Below are positions 24,547-32,049 of a stretch of 47,243 bases of DNA, in pieces (position 1 is the first letter of the stretch; each line of letters opens with the position of its first letter). Source of the stretch: Candidatus Rubneribacter avistercoris. GTDB taxonomy: Bacteria > Actinomycetota > Coriobacteriia > Coriobacteriales > Eggerthellaceae. Under the pieces are notes generated by a model. That model was not told where the DNA came from, searched no databases, and saw only the letters and a program-made list of their open reading frames with translations. Position numbers and translations under genes: made by a program. The DNA is taken from assembly GCA_019115845.1 (NCBI GenBank), contig DXCU01000057.1, positions 1 to 47,243 of the forward strand, read 5' to 3'.

Positions 24547-25434
24547 ATGGACGTGAACAGCCTGCACTGCTTCCGCCTTGCCTACGAGAGCGGAAGCGTC
24601 AGCCAAGCGGCGAAGCGGGCGTTTCTCACCCGCCAGGGAATGAGCCAGACGCTCAAAGGGCTTGAAGCGGATCTGGGCCGCACGCTGTTCGTGCGCACGC
24701 CCCAGGGGCTTGAGCCCACGCCGACGGCCGATCTTGTGTACCCGAAGGCCGTTGACCTGCTGGGCAGCTACGAAGCCATCCGCGCCATATGCTCCGCCGA
24801 GGACCCCGTCTGCGAACCGGTGCGCATGAGCATGTCGCTGGGCGCGCTCGACTCCGTTCCGTTCGACCGACTCGTGGAGGAGTTCCGCGCCGACCACCCG
24901 GGGGTGCGGCTGGAGCTTGACATCGTGGAGCCCGTCATCGCCGAGCGGTGCGTGGCGGAGGGCGGCGAGGACGTGGCCTTCATTGTGGGGAACCTGGAGG
25001 GGCCGCGCACCCGCTGCACGCGCCTGTGCGACATCCCCCTGCACGTGGCCGTCCACGAGTCGCTGCTTCCCCGCGAAGACCGGCACACCCTGGCCAGCCT
25101 GCGGGGACTCACCTGGTTCGGCCTCTCCGAGAGCTTTCCTTTGGACGAGGCCATCATGGACCTGGCCCGCACGCGCGGGCTTGATCTGTCCATGTCGTTT
25201 GACTGGCACGACTACCATCTCATCCTCGACCAGGTGCGGCAGCGCAGGGGCGCATGCGTCATCCCCCGCCATCGCGTCCCTGCGTTCTGCACGGACGGCA
25301 TCGTGGCCATCCCCTTCGACGGCGAGCCATGCACCTGGCCCCTCAACGCCCTCACCCCGCGCAACCGCCCGGTTTCCGCCGCGGCGCGCACCGTCCTTGA
25401 CTGGTTCTCGGAGCGCCTGCAACGCGAAGCGTGA
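24547..25434 (+). CDS. LysR-family transcriptional regulator
   Basis: A 295-residue LysR-type regulator. The N-terminal winged helix is clear (MDVNSLHCFRLAYESGSVSQ, AAKRAFLTRQGMSQTLKGLE, residues 1-45). A linker helix and a periplasmic-binding-protein-like effector domain (about 90-290) follow. Length is normal. It is transcribed away from the Tat flavin reductase lipoprotein across 199 bases, the classical arrangement for a LysR protein that controls its divergent neighbour, probably in response to that enzyme's substrate. ATG 24547 is used; the ribosome site is a weak GAGGGGG. The effector is unknown. Confidence 0.92.
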   Translation: MDVNSLHCFRLAYESGSVSQAAKRAFLTRQGMSQTLKGLEADLGRTLFVRTPQGLEPTPTADLVYPKAVDLLGSYEAIRAICSAEDPVCEPVRMSMSLGALDSVPFDRLVEEFRADHPGVRLELDIVEPVIAERCVAEGGEDVAFIVGNLEGPRTRCTRLCDIPLHVAVHESLLPREDRHTLASLRGLTWFGLSESFPLDEAIMDLARTRGLDLSMSFDWHDYHLILDQVRQRRGACVIPRHRVPAFCTDGIVAIPFDGEPCTWPLNALTPRNRPVSAAARTVLDWFSERLQREA

Positions 25435-25453
25435 AGACGCCCGACCGGGGGCA

Positions 25454-25497
25454 TTGGATCGACATTGGGTCCGCGTTGGATTGACGCTTGATCCGCG
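25454..25497 (+). repeat. Two tandem 22-bp repeats upstream of the VapD module
   Basis: Units 25454-25475 and 25476-25497 agree at 17 of 22 positions (TTGGAT-GAC...TCCGCG). They lie about 60-100 bases upstream of the predicted module promoter and could be regulator sites, or decayed sequence after the LysR gene. Confidence 0.4.
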
Positions 25498-25555
25498 CAA
25501 GATCCGCATGGAAGGCGCGTCGGTTTCGCGCGGCTTTCCGGCGAACCTTCGTGGA

Positions 25556-25584
25556 TTGTTCCGCTGGACGGATGGCCGTATACT
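25556..25584 (+). promoter_or_regulatory. Predicted promoter of the VapD module
   Basis: TTGTTC (25556-25561), 17 bases, TATACT (25579-25584). Transcription would start near 25591, about 22 bases before the first start codon, leaving just enough room for GGAGGAGG. Confidence 0.5.
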
Positions 25585-25612
25585 GAACGCGTGCGATGCG
25601 GAGGAGGCGACC

Positions 25613-25936
25613 ATGAAGAAGATGCAGATCGTGCTCGACGAGGAGAAGGTGCGCCGCGAGGGAGTGCACGACCTTGCCAAGATGCAGGCCTTCGTCGACG
25701 AGATCCTTGTGGACGAAGGGAAGCTGGTGAAGGGAGAGGACGGATTCTACTACCCCAACGACTACGAGGACGGCTTCGTCGCATTCATGAGCTCGGCACT
25801 TATCCTCAACGATCAGGATTGGTTTCTCGATAATGTGGACACATGGCTCTGGTACAACAGCGACGATTACCCGGAGGAGTCCTGCGTCGAGGACGCGAAA
25901 GAATTCTTCCTCCGCAACCGCAGAAAGTCGGTCTGA
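25613..25936 (+). CDS. Small acidic protein, probable VapD partner (antitoxin)
   Basis: A 107-residue acidic protein with a strongly negative C-terminal half (NDYEDGF, NSDDYPEESCVEDAKEFF). I know no family for it. It starts at ATG 25613 with GGAGGAGG six bases upstream. Its stop codon is separated by a single base from the vapD start, so the two are made together. The small size, acidity and tight coupling to a ribonuclease are what is expected of an antitoxin. In Haemophilus and Helicobacter VapD is paired with a different small protein (VapX or others). The role is inferred from position only. Confidence 0.6.
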   Translation: MKKMQIVLDEEKVRREGVHDLAKMQAFVDEILVDEGKLVKGEDGFYYPNDYEDGFVAFMSSALILNDQDWFLDNVDTWLWYNSDDYPEESCVEDAKEFFLRNRRKSV

Positions 25937-25937
25937 T

Positions 25938-26288
25938 ATGAACCGTCCGAAGCGACCGACGAAACATCACAAAGCCATCAATTTCGATCTGCGCACAAGC
26001 GAGCTACGAAAAACGTTCGGCGAATCCGGCCGCCGTAAAGCCTACCGACAGATCGGCGCATATCTTTCAAAACGAGGGTTCGAGCACCGGCAAGGATCCG
26101 GCTACCGTTCGACCTCCGCACTCACCGATCTCGAAGCGATCGTTCTAGCATCGCATTTGTACGAAACGCACGACTGGCTCTTCGACTGCGCAGGCGCCTT
26201 CGACGTCACCAATATCGGCGAGGAGTACGACATGGACGCCATCGTGCGCCGGCGCGCCCGACGCCTGCGCCGCCAAAGCCGCAGTTGA
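25938..26288 (+). CDS. vapD: VapD-family endoribonuclease (Cas2-like fold)
   Basis: A 116-residue protein with the VapD hallmarks: KAINFDLRTSELRKTFG (residues 12-28), AYRQIGAYLSKRGFEHRQGS, DWLFDCAGAFDVTNIGEEYD. Known VapD proteins are Cas2-like mRNA-cleaving nucleases of about 90-100 residues. The extra length here is a basic N-terminus (MNRPKRPTKHH) and a basic C-terminal tail (IVRRRARRLRRQSRS) that may bind RNA. The conserved Asp in NFDL is at the position of the Cas2 catalytic aspartate. It is preceded by the 107-residue acidic protein. Codon use looks somewhat more AT-rich than in neighbouring genes, which suggests acquisition. Confidence 0.85.
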   Translation: MNRPKRPTKHHKAINFDLRTSELRKTFGESGRRKAYRQIGAYLSKRGFEHRQGSGYRSTSALTDLEAIVLASHLYETHDWLFDCAGAFDVTNIGEEYDMDAIVRRRARRLRRQSRS

Positions 26289-26366
26289 CGCGCATCCTGG
26301 CCGCCAGCCTCCATCGACACCGTAATCGCAAGCACCTCGCAGCCGCAAGCGCCCGCACGCCACCGC

Positions 26367-27080
26367 CTAGCTCGTCGCCAGAAGCACCGTGCCGATGCAC
26401 AGCAGCAAAACGTACGTGAGGCGCAGAAACTTCTCCTGGCTGATGCGCTTTTGCAGCTTGTTGCCCAAAAACGTGGCCACCACGGCCAACGGAACGCACA
26501 TCGCCACCATCTGCAGCACGTCTCCCGTGAAATGCCCCTGCCGAACCGCGATGAGCGCGTAAACGAGGTTGAGCACGCCCCACGTGGCCGAAAGCGTGAT
26601 GCGGAACTGCTGGCGGTCGCGCAGCTTCTGCACCGCGTAGATGACCAGCAACGCGCCACCCGACACGAACATGCCCTGAATAAGCCCGGCCAGCGCGAGC
26701 ACCGCCCACAGCGCCCACTCGGGCAAGAACTTCTGCTGGCGCACCAGCAGGTTCTTCAACCCGATGGCGATGATGACCGCCCCGTACACCTTCAACAGCA
26801 CGTGCAGCGGCATGAGCGTGTCCAGCCAAATGCCCACCACCATGAACACCATCATCGTGCCCACGATCTTGCCCAGCTCCCGCCACTGGATGTCGCGCCA
26901 GTTGAGCGCAGCCAGAAGCCCGCATGCGAAAAACCCCATGGCGTTGAGGATGGCCACGGTTGGCGCCAGCCCCAAAAGCGTCGTGCCCACCGGCATGGCG
27001 AAGATGTTGCCGGCGAATCCCGTGATGGCTTGTACCGTATAGGCGAAGAAGAACGCCGCCAAGAAGAGTGCTTTTTCCAT
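26367..27080 (-). CDS. TSUP-family permease (TauE/SafE type)
   Basis: A 237-residue membrane protein with about seven to eight helices and the TSUP pattern AYTVQAITGFAGNIFAMPVG at residues 14-33, followed by a second half-repeat around GLIQGMFVSGGALLVIYAV. TSUP members move organosulfur compounds, sulfite or small organic anions across the cytoplasmic membrane. It is divergent from pxpB with fewer than 100 bases between the starts. It may therefore carry a substrate or product of the 5-oxoproline/lactam pathway, but that is inferred from position. The ATG at 27080 has no obvious Shine-Dalgarno, so the transcript may have a short or absent leader. It is convergent with vapD. Confidence 0.85.
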   Translation of the reverse strand: MEKALFLAAFFFAYTVQAITGFAGNIFAMPVGTTLLGLAPTVAILNAMGFFACGLLAALNWRDIQWRELGKIVGTMMVFMVVGIWLDTLMPLHVLLKVYGAVIIAIGLKNLLVRQQKFLPEWALWAVLALAGLIQGMFVSGGALLVIYAVQKLRDRQQFRITLSATWGVLNLVYALIAVRQGHFTGDVLQMVAMCVPLAVVATFLGNKLQKRISQEKFLRLTYVLLLCIGTVLLATS

Positions 27081-27168
27081 ATGTGCTACAATCGGTCCCT
27101 ACCCTTAAACGAACAATTCATCAGTGTAGCATCACCCGATGCGTCCACGTGCCACAGAACGGATCGAC

Positions 27169-27897
27169 ATGGCGGGATTCACCATCACCATCGCGGGCGA
27201 CTCGGCCCTCAACCTCGAGTTCGCCAGCAGCATCTCCGCGGAAACGAGCGCTCGCATCCGCCTGGCCGCCGAAAGCCTCTCCGCCGACCCTATCGACGGC
27301 ATCACCGAACTGGTGCCCACGTTCTGCTCGCTCATGGTGTACTACAACCCGCTCACCGTCACCTTCGACGAGTTGTCGGCCAAGCTGCGCGGCAAGCTGC
27401 GCGACGTGGGCGACGCCGATCTTTCCGTGCGCAAGATCGTGCCCATCCCCGTGTGCTACGGCGACGACTTCGGCCCCGACCTACCCACAGTGGCCGCGCA
27501 CGCGGGCCTGACCGAGGACGAGGTGGTGGCCCTCCACACCGGCCGCGACTATCTCATAGACATGCTGGGCTTCTTGCCGGGCTTCGCCTACCTGGGAGGA
27601 TTGGACGCGCGGCTGCACACCCCGCGCCTGGCCGTACCGCGCACGCGCATCGAACCGGGCAGCGTGGGCATCGGCGGCGCGCAGACGGGCATCTACCCGC
27701 TGGCCTCGCCCGGCGGTTGGCAGATCATCGGCCGCACGCCGCTCAAGCCCTACGATCCCGACCGCGCCGAACCCATCCTGTACGCGGCCGGCGAGTACCT
27801 GCGCTTCGTGCCCATCACGCCGGAGGAGTACGCGGCCATCGAGGCGCAGCTGGCCGCCGGCACCTACTCGTACGGCATCTTCGTGGAGGGCGAGTAA
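27169..27897 (+). CDS. pxpB: 5-oxoprolinase subunit PxpB (KipI family)
   Basis: A 242-residue KipI-family protein (COG2049). The family core is intact: GFLPGFAYLGGLDARLHTPR, GSVGIGGAQTGIYP, SPGGWQIIGRTPLKPYDP. With PxpC and PxpA it forms ATP-dependent 5-oxoprolinase, which opens pyroglutamate to glutamate. KipI/KipA-type domains also form the carboxyltransferase part of urea carboxylase, which matters here because accB and accC follow. I prefer ATG 27169, which leaves the usual short N-terminus (MAGFTITIAGDSAL). An ATG at 27139 would add ten residues. Neither has a strong ribosome site. It is the first gene of a tight unit: its stop is followed one base later by the pxpC start. Confidence 0.92.
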   Translation: MAGFTITIAGDSALNLEFASSISAETSARIRLAAESLSADPIDGITELVPTFCSLMVYYNPLTVTFDELSAKLRGKLRDVGDADLSVRKIVPIPVCYGDDFGPDLPTVAAHAGLTEDEVVALHTGRDYLIDMLGFLPGFAYLGGLDARLHTPRLAVPRTRIEPGSVGIGGAQTGIYPLASPGGWQIIGRTPLKPYDPDRAEPILYAAGEYLRFVPITPEEYAAIEAQLAAGTYSYGIFVEGE

Positions 27898-27898
27898 C

Positions 27899-29182
27899 AT
27901 GGGCTTTGTCGTGAAGAAACCCGGCGTCATCACCACCGTCCAGGACGGCGGCCGCTTCGGCTACCAGGGAAGCGGCTTCTCCACGAACGGCGTCATGGAC
28001 CGGCGTGCCTACCGTATAGCGAACCTTTTGGTGGAAAACGACCCGAACGATCCCGTCCTGGAGTTCGCCCTGGCAGGCCCCACTGTCCGCTTCACCACGA
28101 ACACCATCTTCGCCATCACCGGCGGGGACTTCTCGCCCACCTTGGACGGCCAGCCCGTGCCCGCGTACGCGGCCATCATGGCGCGGCGCGGATCCATCCT
28201 GCGCTTCAAGGCGTCGCGAATCGGCTGCTACGGCTACCTGGCCATCGCCGGGGGCGGCGTGCAGGTGCCCAAGGTCATGGGCAGCCGCTCCACCAACCTC
28301 AAATGCGAGTTCGGCGGCTGGCGCGGCGGACCCCTCTCGCCCGGCGACTACCTGCCGTTTTCCACCAAGAGCATGGACTTCCTGCCCAACTTAGGGTCGC
28401 ATCGCATCGACGGCGATGACGAGTTCTACCAGTTCGACCGCAGCGAGATCACCGTGCGCGTGGTGCCGGGCCCGCAGGAGGACATGTTCACGGACCGGGG
28501 CGTCGAAACGTTCTACAGCCAGCCCTTCACCGTCACCCCGAAGTGCGACCGCATGGGATACCGCCTGGACGGCCCTGAAATAGAGACGAAGAGCGGATCG
28601 GACATCATCTCCGACGGCATAGCGTTCGGCGCCGTGCAGGTGCCCTCGCACGGACGGCCCATCATTATGCTGGCCGACCGGCAAACCACCGGCGGCTACG
28701 CCAAGATCGGCACCGTCGCCACCGTGGACATCCCTCGGCTCGTGCAGCGCGCACCGGGGAGCAAAGTGCGATTCCAGCCCGTCTCGGTGCAGGAGGCCCA
28801 GCGGCTTTTGCGCGAGGAGGCGCAGCTGTTCGAGCAGCTGGCGCTCAAAGTGCGCAGGCCCAGCGCCGACGGCATCTCGCCGCGCCGCACAGCCCGCCGC
28901 CTGGCCCCCATCCTGGAAGAGCAGGCGCGCCGCTGCCAAGCCGACACCCTCTGGATCAACCGGGCAAGCCGCGCCGAACGCGTGGGCAACCGCAACGACT
29001 TGAAGCCCCGCCCGTCCGAACCCAAAGCGTCGCATCCGCCCACAACAGGCCAGACGCACCCACCAAAACCCGGCGCGCAGCGCCCATCCGCAGCCGACGC
29101 GCCGCATCCGCCCGAATCCGGCGCGCAGCATCCCAGCACCCCGACGGCACGAGCGAACGAAACACGCGAGGAGACAGCATGA
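27899..29182 (+). CDS. pxpC: 5-oxoprolinase subunit PxpC (KipA, carboxyltransferase-like) with His/Pro repeat tail
   Basis: A 427-residue protein. Residues 1-315 are a normal KipA/PxpC domain (KPGVITTVQDGGRFGYQGSG at 7-26, NGVMDRRAYRIANLLV, GPQEDMF, DRQTTGGYAKIGTV). It partners PxpB and is annotated in databases as a biotin-dependent carboxyltransferase family. The last 110 residues are extra: a charged helix, then a low-complexity tail with a repeated pattern (HPP...PGAQRPS, HPP...SGAQHPS) from about residue 378 on. Most PxpC proteins stop near 310-340 residues. The stop overlaps the accB start by four bases (ATGA). The tail might bind metal or be a linker; its role is unknown. Confidence 0.9.
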   Translation: MGFVVKKPGVITTVQDGGRFGYQGSGFSTNGVMDRRAYRIANLLVENDPNDPVLEFALAGPTVRFTTNTIFAITGGDFSPTLDGQPVPAYAAIMARRGSILRFKASRIGCYGYLAIAGGGVQVPKVMGSRSTNLKCEFGGWRGGPLSPGDYLPFSTKSMDFLPNLGSHRIDGDDEFYQFDRSEITVRVVPGPQEDMFTDRGVETFYSQPFTVTPKCDRMGYRLDGPEIETKSGSDIISDGIAFGAVQVPSHGRPIIMLADRQTTGGYAKIGTVATVDIPRLVQRAPGSKVRFQPVSVQEAQRLLREEAQLFEQLALKVRRPSADGISPRRTARRLAPILEEQARRCQADTLWINRASRAERVGNRNDLKPRPSEPKASHPPTTGQTHPPKPGAQRPSAADAPHPPESGAQHPSTPTARANETREETA

Positions 29183-29655
29183 ACACGAACGCCATCGAAG
29201 AACTGATCGCCATCATGGACAAGGCCGAGCTCACGGCCCTGCGCGTGGACGATGGCGAGCTCAAGATAGAGCTTGAACGCAACCACGGCCCCCTCTCGCC
29301 CTCGGCGCTGCCCCTCATGGCCGACCGCGTGAGCGCGCTTCTGGCCGGCAAGACCGAAAGCCACGAGGCGGCGGCGGTGGAAAGCAGCGACGACGACCAG
29401 TCCGTCTTGGTACGCAGCCCCATGGTGGGCATGTTCTACGTGGCGCCCAGCCCTGATGAGGACCCCTTCGTCAAAATCGGGCAGGAGGTGCTCTCCGGCC
29501 AGACGCTCGCCATCGTGGAGGCCATGAAGATGATGAACGAGATCACGGCCCCCGCCCCCGGCGTGGTGGTGGAGGTGCTGGCGGCCAACGGCACGCAGGT
29601 GGAATACGATCAGCCGTTGTTCCGCATCGCCACCGCCGTCGGCGAGCACGCGTAA
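29179..29655 (+). CDS. accB: Biotin carboxyl carrier protein
   Basis: A 158-residue BCCP. The N-terminal helix (about 1-35) is followed by an acidic linker and a biotinyl domain (about 77-158) containing EAMKMMNEI, with Lys117 as the biotinylated residue. It carries CO2 from biotin carboxylase to a carboxyltransferase. It overlaps pxpC and is followed by accC. No accA or accD is nearby, so the acceptor may be the PxpB/PxpC pair rather than acetyl-CoA. It could still serve general fatty-acid synthesis if accAD are elsewhere in the genome. Confidence 0.94.
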   Translation: MNTNAIEELIAIMDKAELTALRVDDGELKIELERNHGPLSPSALPLMADRVSALLAGKTESHEAAAVESSDDDQSVLVRSPMVGMFYVAPSPDEDPFVKIGQEVLSGQTLAIVEAMKMMNEITAPAPGVVVEVLAANGTQVEYDQPLFRIATAVGEHA

Positions 29656-29668
29656 GGCGGCGCGCGCC

Positions 29669-31018
29669 ATGTTCGAGAAAATCCTCATCGCCAACCGTGG
29701 CGAGATAGCCGTCCGCATCATCCGCGCCTGCCGCGCCATGGGCATCCAGACGGTGGCCGTGTACTCCACGGCCGACAAGCACTCGTTGCACGTGTACCTG
29801 GCCGACGAGAGCGTGTGCATCGGCCCGCCGGCCGCGCGCGACTCCTACCTCAACATCGCCGCCATTTTGTCGGCGGCGAAGGGCATGGGCGCGCAAGCCA
29901 TCCACCCCGGTTACGGCTTCCTCTCCGAAAACTCCACCTTCGCCAAGCTCTGCCGCGACAACGACATCGTGTTCATCGGCCCCTCTCCGGAGGTCATCGA
30001 CCGTATGGGCAACAAGAGCCAGGCCCGCAAGACCATGATGGAGGCCGGTGTGCCCGTGGTGCCCGGCACGAAAGACCCCGTGCACACCTCCGACGAGGCG
30101 TTGGAAGTGGCGCGCGGCATCGGCTGGCCCATCATGATCAAGGCCAGCTCGGGCGGCGGCGGCAAAGGCATGCGCGTGAGCCTGGACGAGCGCGATTTCG
30201 CCGAGCAGTTTTCCATCGCCCAGCGCGAGAGCGTGAGCGCCTTCGGCGACAACACCATGTACCTTGAGCGCTGCGTCATGAATCCGCGGCACGTGGAGGT
30301 GCAGGTCATCGCCGACACCTACGGCACCGTGGTGGCGCTGGGCGAGCGCGACTGCTCCGTGCAGCGCAACCACCAGAAGATGATCGAGGAAAGCCCCTCG
30401 CCCGTGCTCACCTACGAGGTGCGCGCCCGCATGATGGACGACGCCGTGCGCGCCGCGCAAGCTGTGGGCTACACCTCGGCCGGCACCATCGAGTTTTTGC
30501 TGGACGACCAGCTGAACTACTACTTCATGGAGATGAACACGCGCATCCAGGTGGAGCACCCCGTCACTGAAATGGTCACGGGCACCGACCTTGTGCAGGA
30601 AATGATCCGCGTGGCGGCGGGCGATCCGCTCACGTTCACCCAGGAAAGCATCACCTACCGCGGACATGCCATCGAGTGCCGCGTGAACGCCGAGCAGCCC
30701 GAACGCGGTTTTTTGCCCTCGCCCGGCACCATCTCGCAGATGCACCTGCCCGGCGGCAACGGCGTGCGCGTGGACACCGCCGCCTACGACGGTTACGAGG
30801 TGTCGCCCTACTACGATTCCATGATTGCAAAAATCATCGTCCACGGCCGCGACCGCACCGAGGCCATCGCCAAAATGCGCACCGCCCTGGAGGAAATGGT
30901 GGTGGTAGGAGTGAATACCAACCTCGACTTTCAGTACGCCATCTTGGAAAACGACACCTTCGCCGCCGGCACCGCCGACACCAGCTTCATAGAACGCTTC
31001 CTCAAAGGCGAGGTGTAG
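29669..31018 (+). CDS. accC: Biotin carboxylase
   Basis: A 449-residue ATP-grasp enzyme, exactly the length of E. coli AccC. It carboxylates biotin on BCCP using ATP and bicarbonate. Motifs seen: ANRGEIAVRIIRACRAMGI at the N-terminus, the glycine-rich ATP lid SSGGGGKGM, VEVQVIAD, and the catalytic loop MNTRIQVEHPVTEMVTG. Start 29669 has AAGGCGG upstream, 13 bases after accB. It closes the four-gene pxpBC-accBC unit. No clear terminator follows, so reading into the next module cannot be excluded. Confidence 0.95.
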   Translation: MFEKILIANRGEIAVRIIRACRAMGIQTVAVYSTADKHSLHVYLADESVCIGPPAARDSYLNIAAILSAAKGMGAQAIHPGYGFLSENSTFAKLCRDNDIVFIGPSPEVIDRMGNKSQARKTMMEAGVPVVPGTKDPVHTSDEALEVARGIGWPIMIKASSGGGGKGMRVSLDERDFAEQFSIAQRESVSAFGDNTMYLERCVMNPRHVEVQVIADTYGTVVALGERDCSVQRNHQKMIEESPSPVLTYEVRARMMDDAVRAAQAVGYTSAGTIEFLLDDQLNYYFMEMNTRIQVEHPVTEMVTGTDLVQEMIRVAAGDPLTFTQESITYRGHAIECRVNAEQPERGFLPSPGTISQMHLPGGNGVRVDTAAYDGYEVSPYYDSMIAKIIVHGRDRTEAIAKMRTALEEMVVVGVNTNLDFQYAILENDTFAAGTADTSFIERFLKGEV

Positions 31019-31112
31019 GGAGGGCACGGTTCGCGCCCAATTCGCTTGGCCGCCCCCGATCCTCACCTTCACCCTTTTGTCGGGGACGGTCTTGCTGGAA
31101 AAGCGGCCAGTG

Positions 31113-31141
31113 TTGACAACCCTCTCCAGGCTTCCTATTAT
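31113..31141 (+). promoter_or_regulatory. Near-perfect sigma-70 promoter of the toxin-antitoxin module
   Basis: TTGACA (31113-31118), exactly 17 bases, TATTAT (31136-31141). The -10 box lies inside the left arm of the operator palindrome, so a bound repressor would block polymerase directly. Confidence 0.8.
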
Positions 31142-31168
31142 GTACGGTAAAACACCGTACATAATAGG
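31134..31168. promoter_or_regulatory. Perfect 15-bp inverted repeat, toxin-antitoxin operator
   Basis: CCTATTATGTACGGT (31134-31148) and its exact complement (31154-31168) around AAAAC. It covers the -10 box and the start of transcription and runs into the GGAGG ribosome site of the antitoxin. It is the expected binding site of the ribbon-helix-helix antitoxin. Confidence 0.8.
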
Positions 31169-31177
31169 AGGAGCGCC

Positions 31178-31456
31178 ATGGCCACGCAAACCCTGAACCT
31201 GAAAAGCAGCCGCCTCGATTTACGGATGACGGACGAGCAGAAGCGCCAGATCGAGCGCGCGGCGGACATCAGCGGAGCATCCGTCTCCCAATGGTCCGTG
31301 ATGCACCTCATGGAGGCGGCCCGTCGCGACATAGCCGAGCACGAGAGCATGATCCTTTCGGAGAAGTCCTTCGACGCATTTCTGGAAGCCCTCGAGAGCG
31401 CCCCCGACCCCCGTTTCGCCGAGTTCGTTGCCGAGCCGGCCAGCTGGAAGTTCTGA
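31178..31456 (+). CDS. DUF1778 antitoxin (TacA-like, ribbon-helix-helix)
   Basis: A 92-residue DUF1778 protein. The N-terminal ribbon-helix-helix is visible (RLDLRMTDEQKRQIERAADI, then SVSQWSVMHLMEAARRDI), followed by a C-terminal toxin-neutralising tail (DPRFAEFVAEPASWKF). Such antitoxins wrap around a GNAT toxin and repress their own promoter together with it. GGAGGAG lies six bases before ATG 31178. Its stop overlaps the toxin start (TGATG), so antitoxin is translated first. Confidence 0.92.
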   Translation: MATQTLNLKSSRLDLRMTDEQKRQIERAADISGASVSQWSVMHLMEAARRDIAEHESMILSEKSFDAFLEALESAPDPRFAEFVAEPASWKF

Positions 31457-31974
31457 TGAGGAGCATCGAGGTTGAGCCGCCTCGGCCCATTGAGGAGGGC
31501 GACGACATATCCGGTTTTCGCAGCGGCGTCGAGAAAGTGGACGCCTGGCTTAAGGATCGGGCGATGGGCGCACGCTCGGCCGGGTCGGCCGTCGTCTACG
31601 TCACCCTGCATAAGGGAAGGGTTGTGGGCTATTACAGCCTGAGCGCCCAGTCAATCACGCGCAAGCGGGCCATGGGGTGGCTTGGGCGCAACTCTCCCGA
31701 CCAAATACCCGTCATCCTCTTAGGGATGCTCGGCGTGGACACCGAATACCAGGGTATCGGCCTCGGGACGGCGCTTCTTCGGGACGCTTCGCGGCGGGCG
31801 CTGCGCGTTTCGCAGCAGGTGGGCGCACGGGCGCTCGTCGTCGATCCCATTGACGAGAGCGCGGCGGGTTTCTACCGGACGGCGGGTTTCCGCGAGATAC
31901 CGGGAACTTCCCGGATGTACGCGAAGCTGGCGCATCCGGAGCCTGAAATGGAAACAGGGGAAACAACTTTTTGA
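31456..31974 (+). CDS. GNAT-family toxin (TacT-like tRNA acetyltransferase)
   Basis: A 172-residue GNAT N-acetyltransferase. The acetyl-CoA loop is EYQGIGLGTALLRDA, preceded by the strand LGMLGVDTEY. The conserved Tyr is in AAGFYRTAGFREIP. TacT-type toxins acetylate aminoacyl-tRNA and stop translation. The partner is the DUF1778 antitoxin one base upstream. The pair sits between accC and ycsI and is unrelated to their metabolism, so it is probably an insertion into the locus. Target tRNA unknown. Confidence 0.9.
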   Translation: MRSIEVEPPRPIEEGDDISGFRSGVEKVDAWLKDRAMGARSAGSAVVYVTLHKGRVVGYYSLSAQSITRKRAMGWLGRNSPDQIPVILLGMLGVDTEYQGIGLGTALLRDASRRALRVSQQVGARALVVDPIDESAAGFYRTAGFREIPGTSRMYAKLAHPEPEMETGETTF

Positions 31975-32049
31975 AATCGCTTCCTCCACCGCACCGCCCC
32001 CAACCCGAACGTGCGACAATGGGCACGCATTCAAGAGAAGGAGCCTGAC

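Noticed and set aside
24348-24548. 67-residue extension of the flavin reductase lipoprotein
   Set aside because: It would place the Tat signal internally. ATG 24347 has AAGGAGG six bases upstream.
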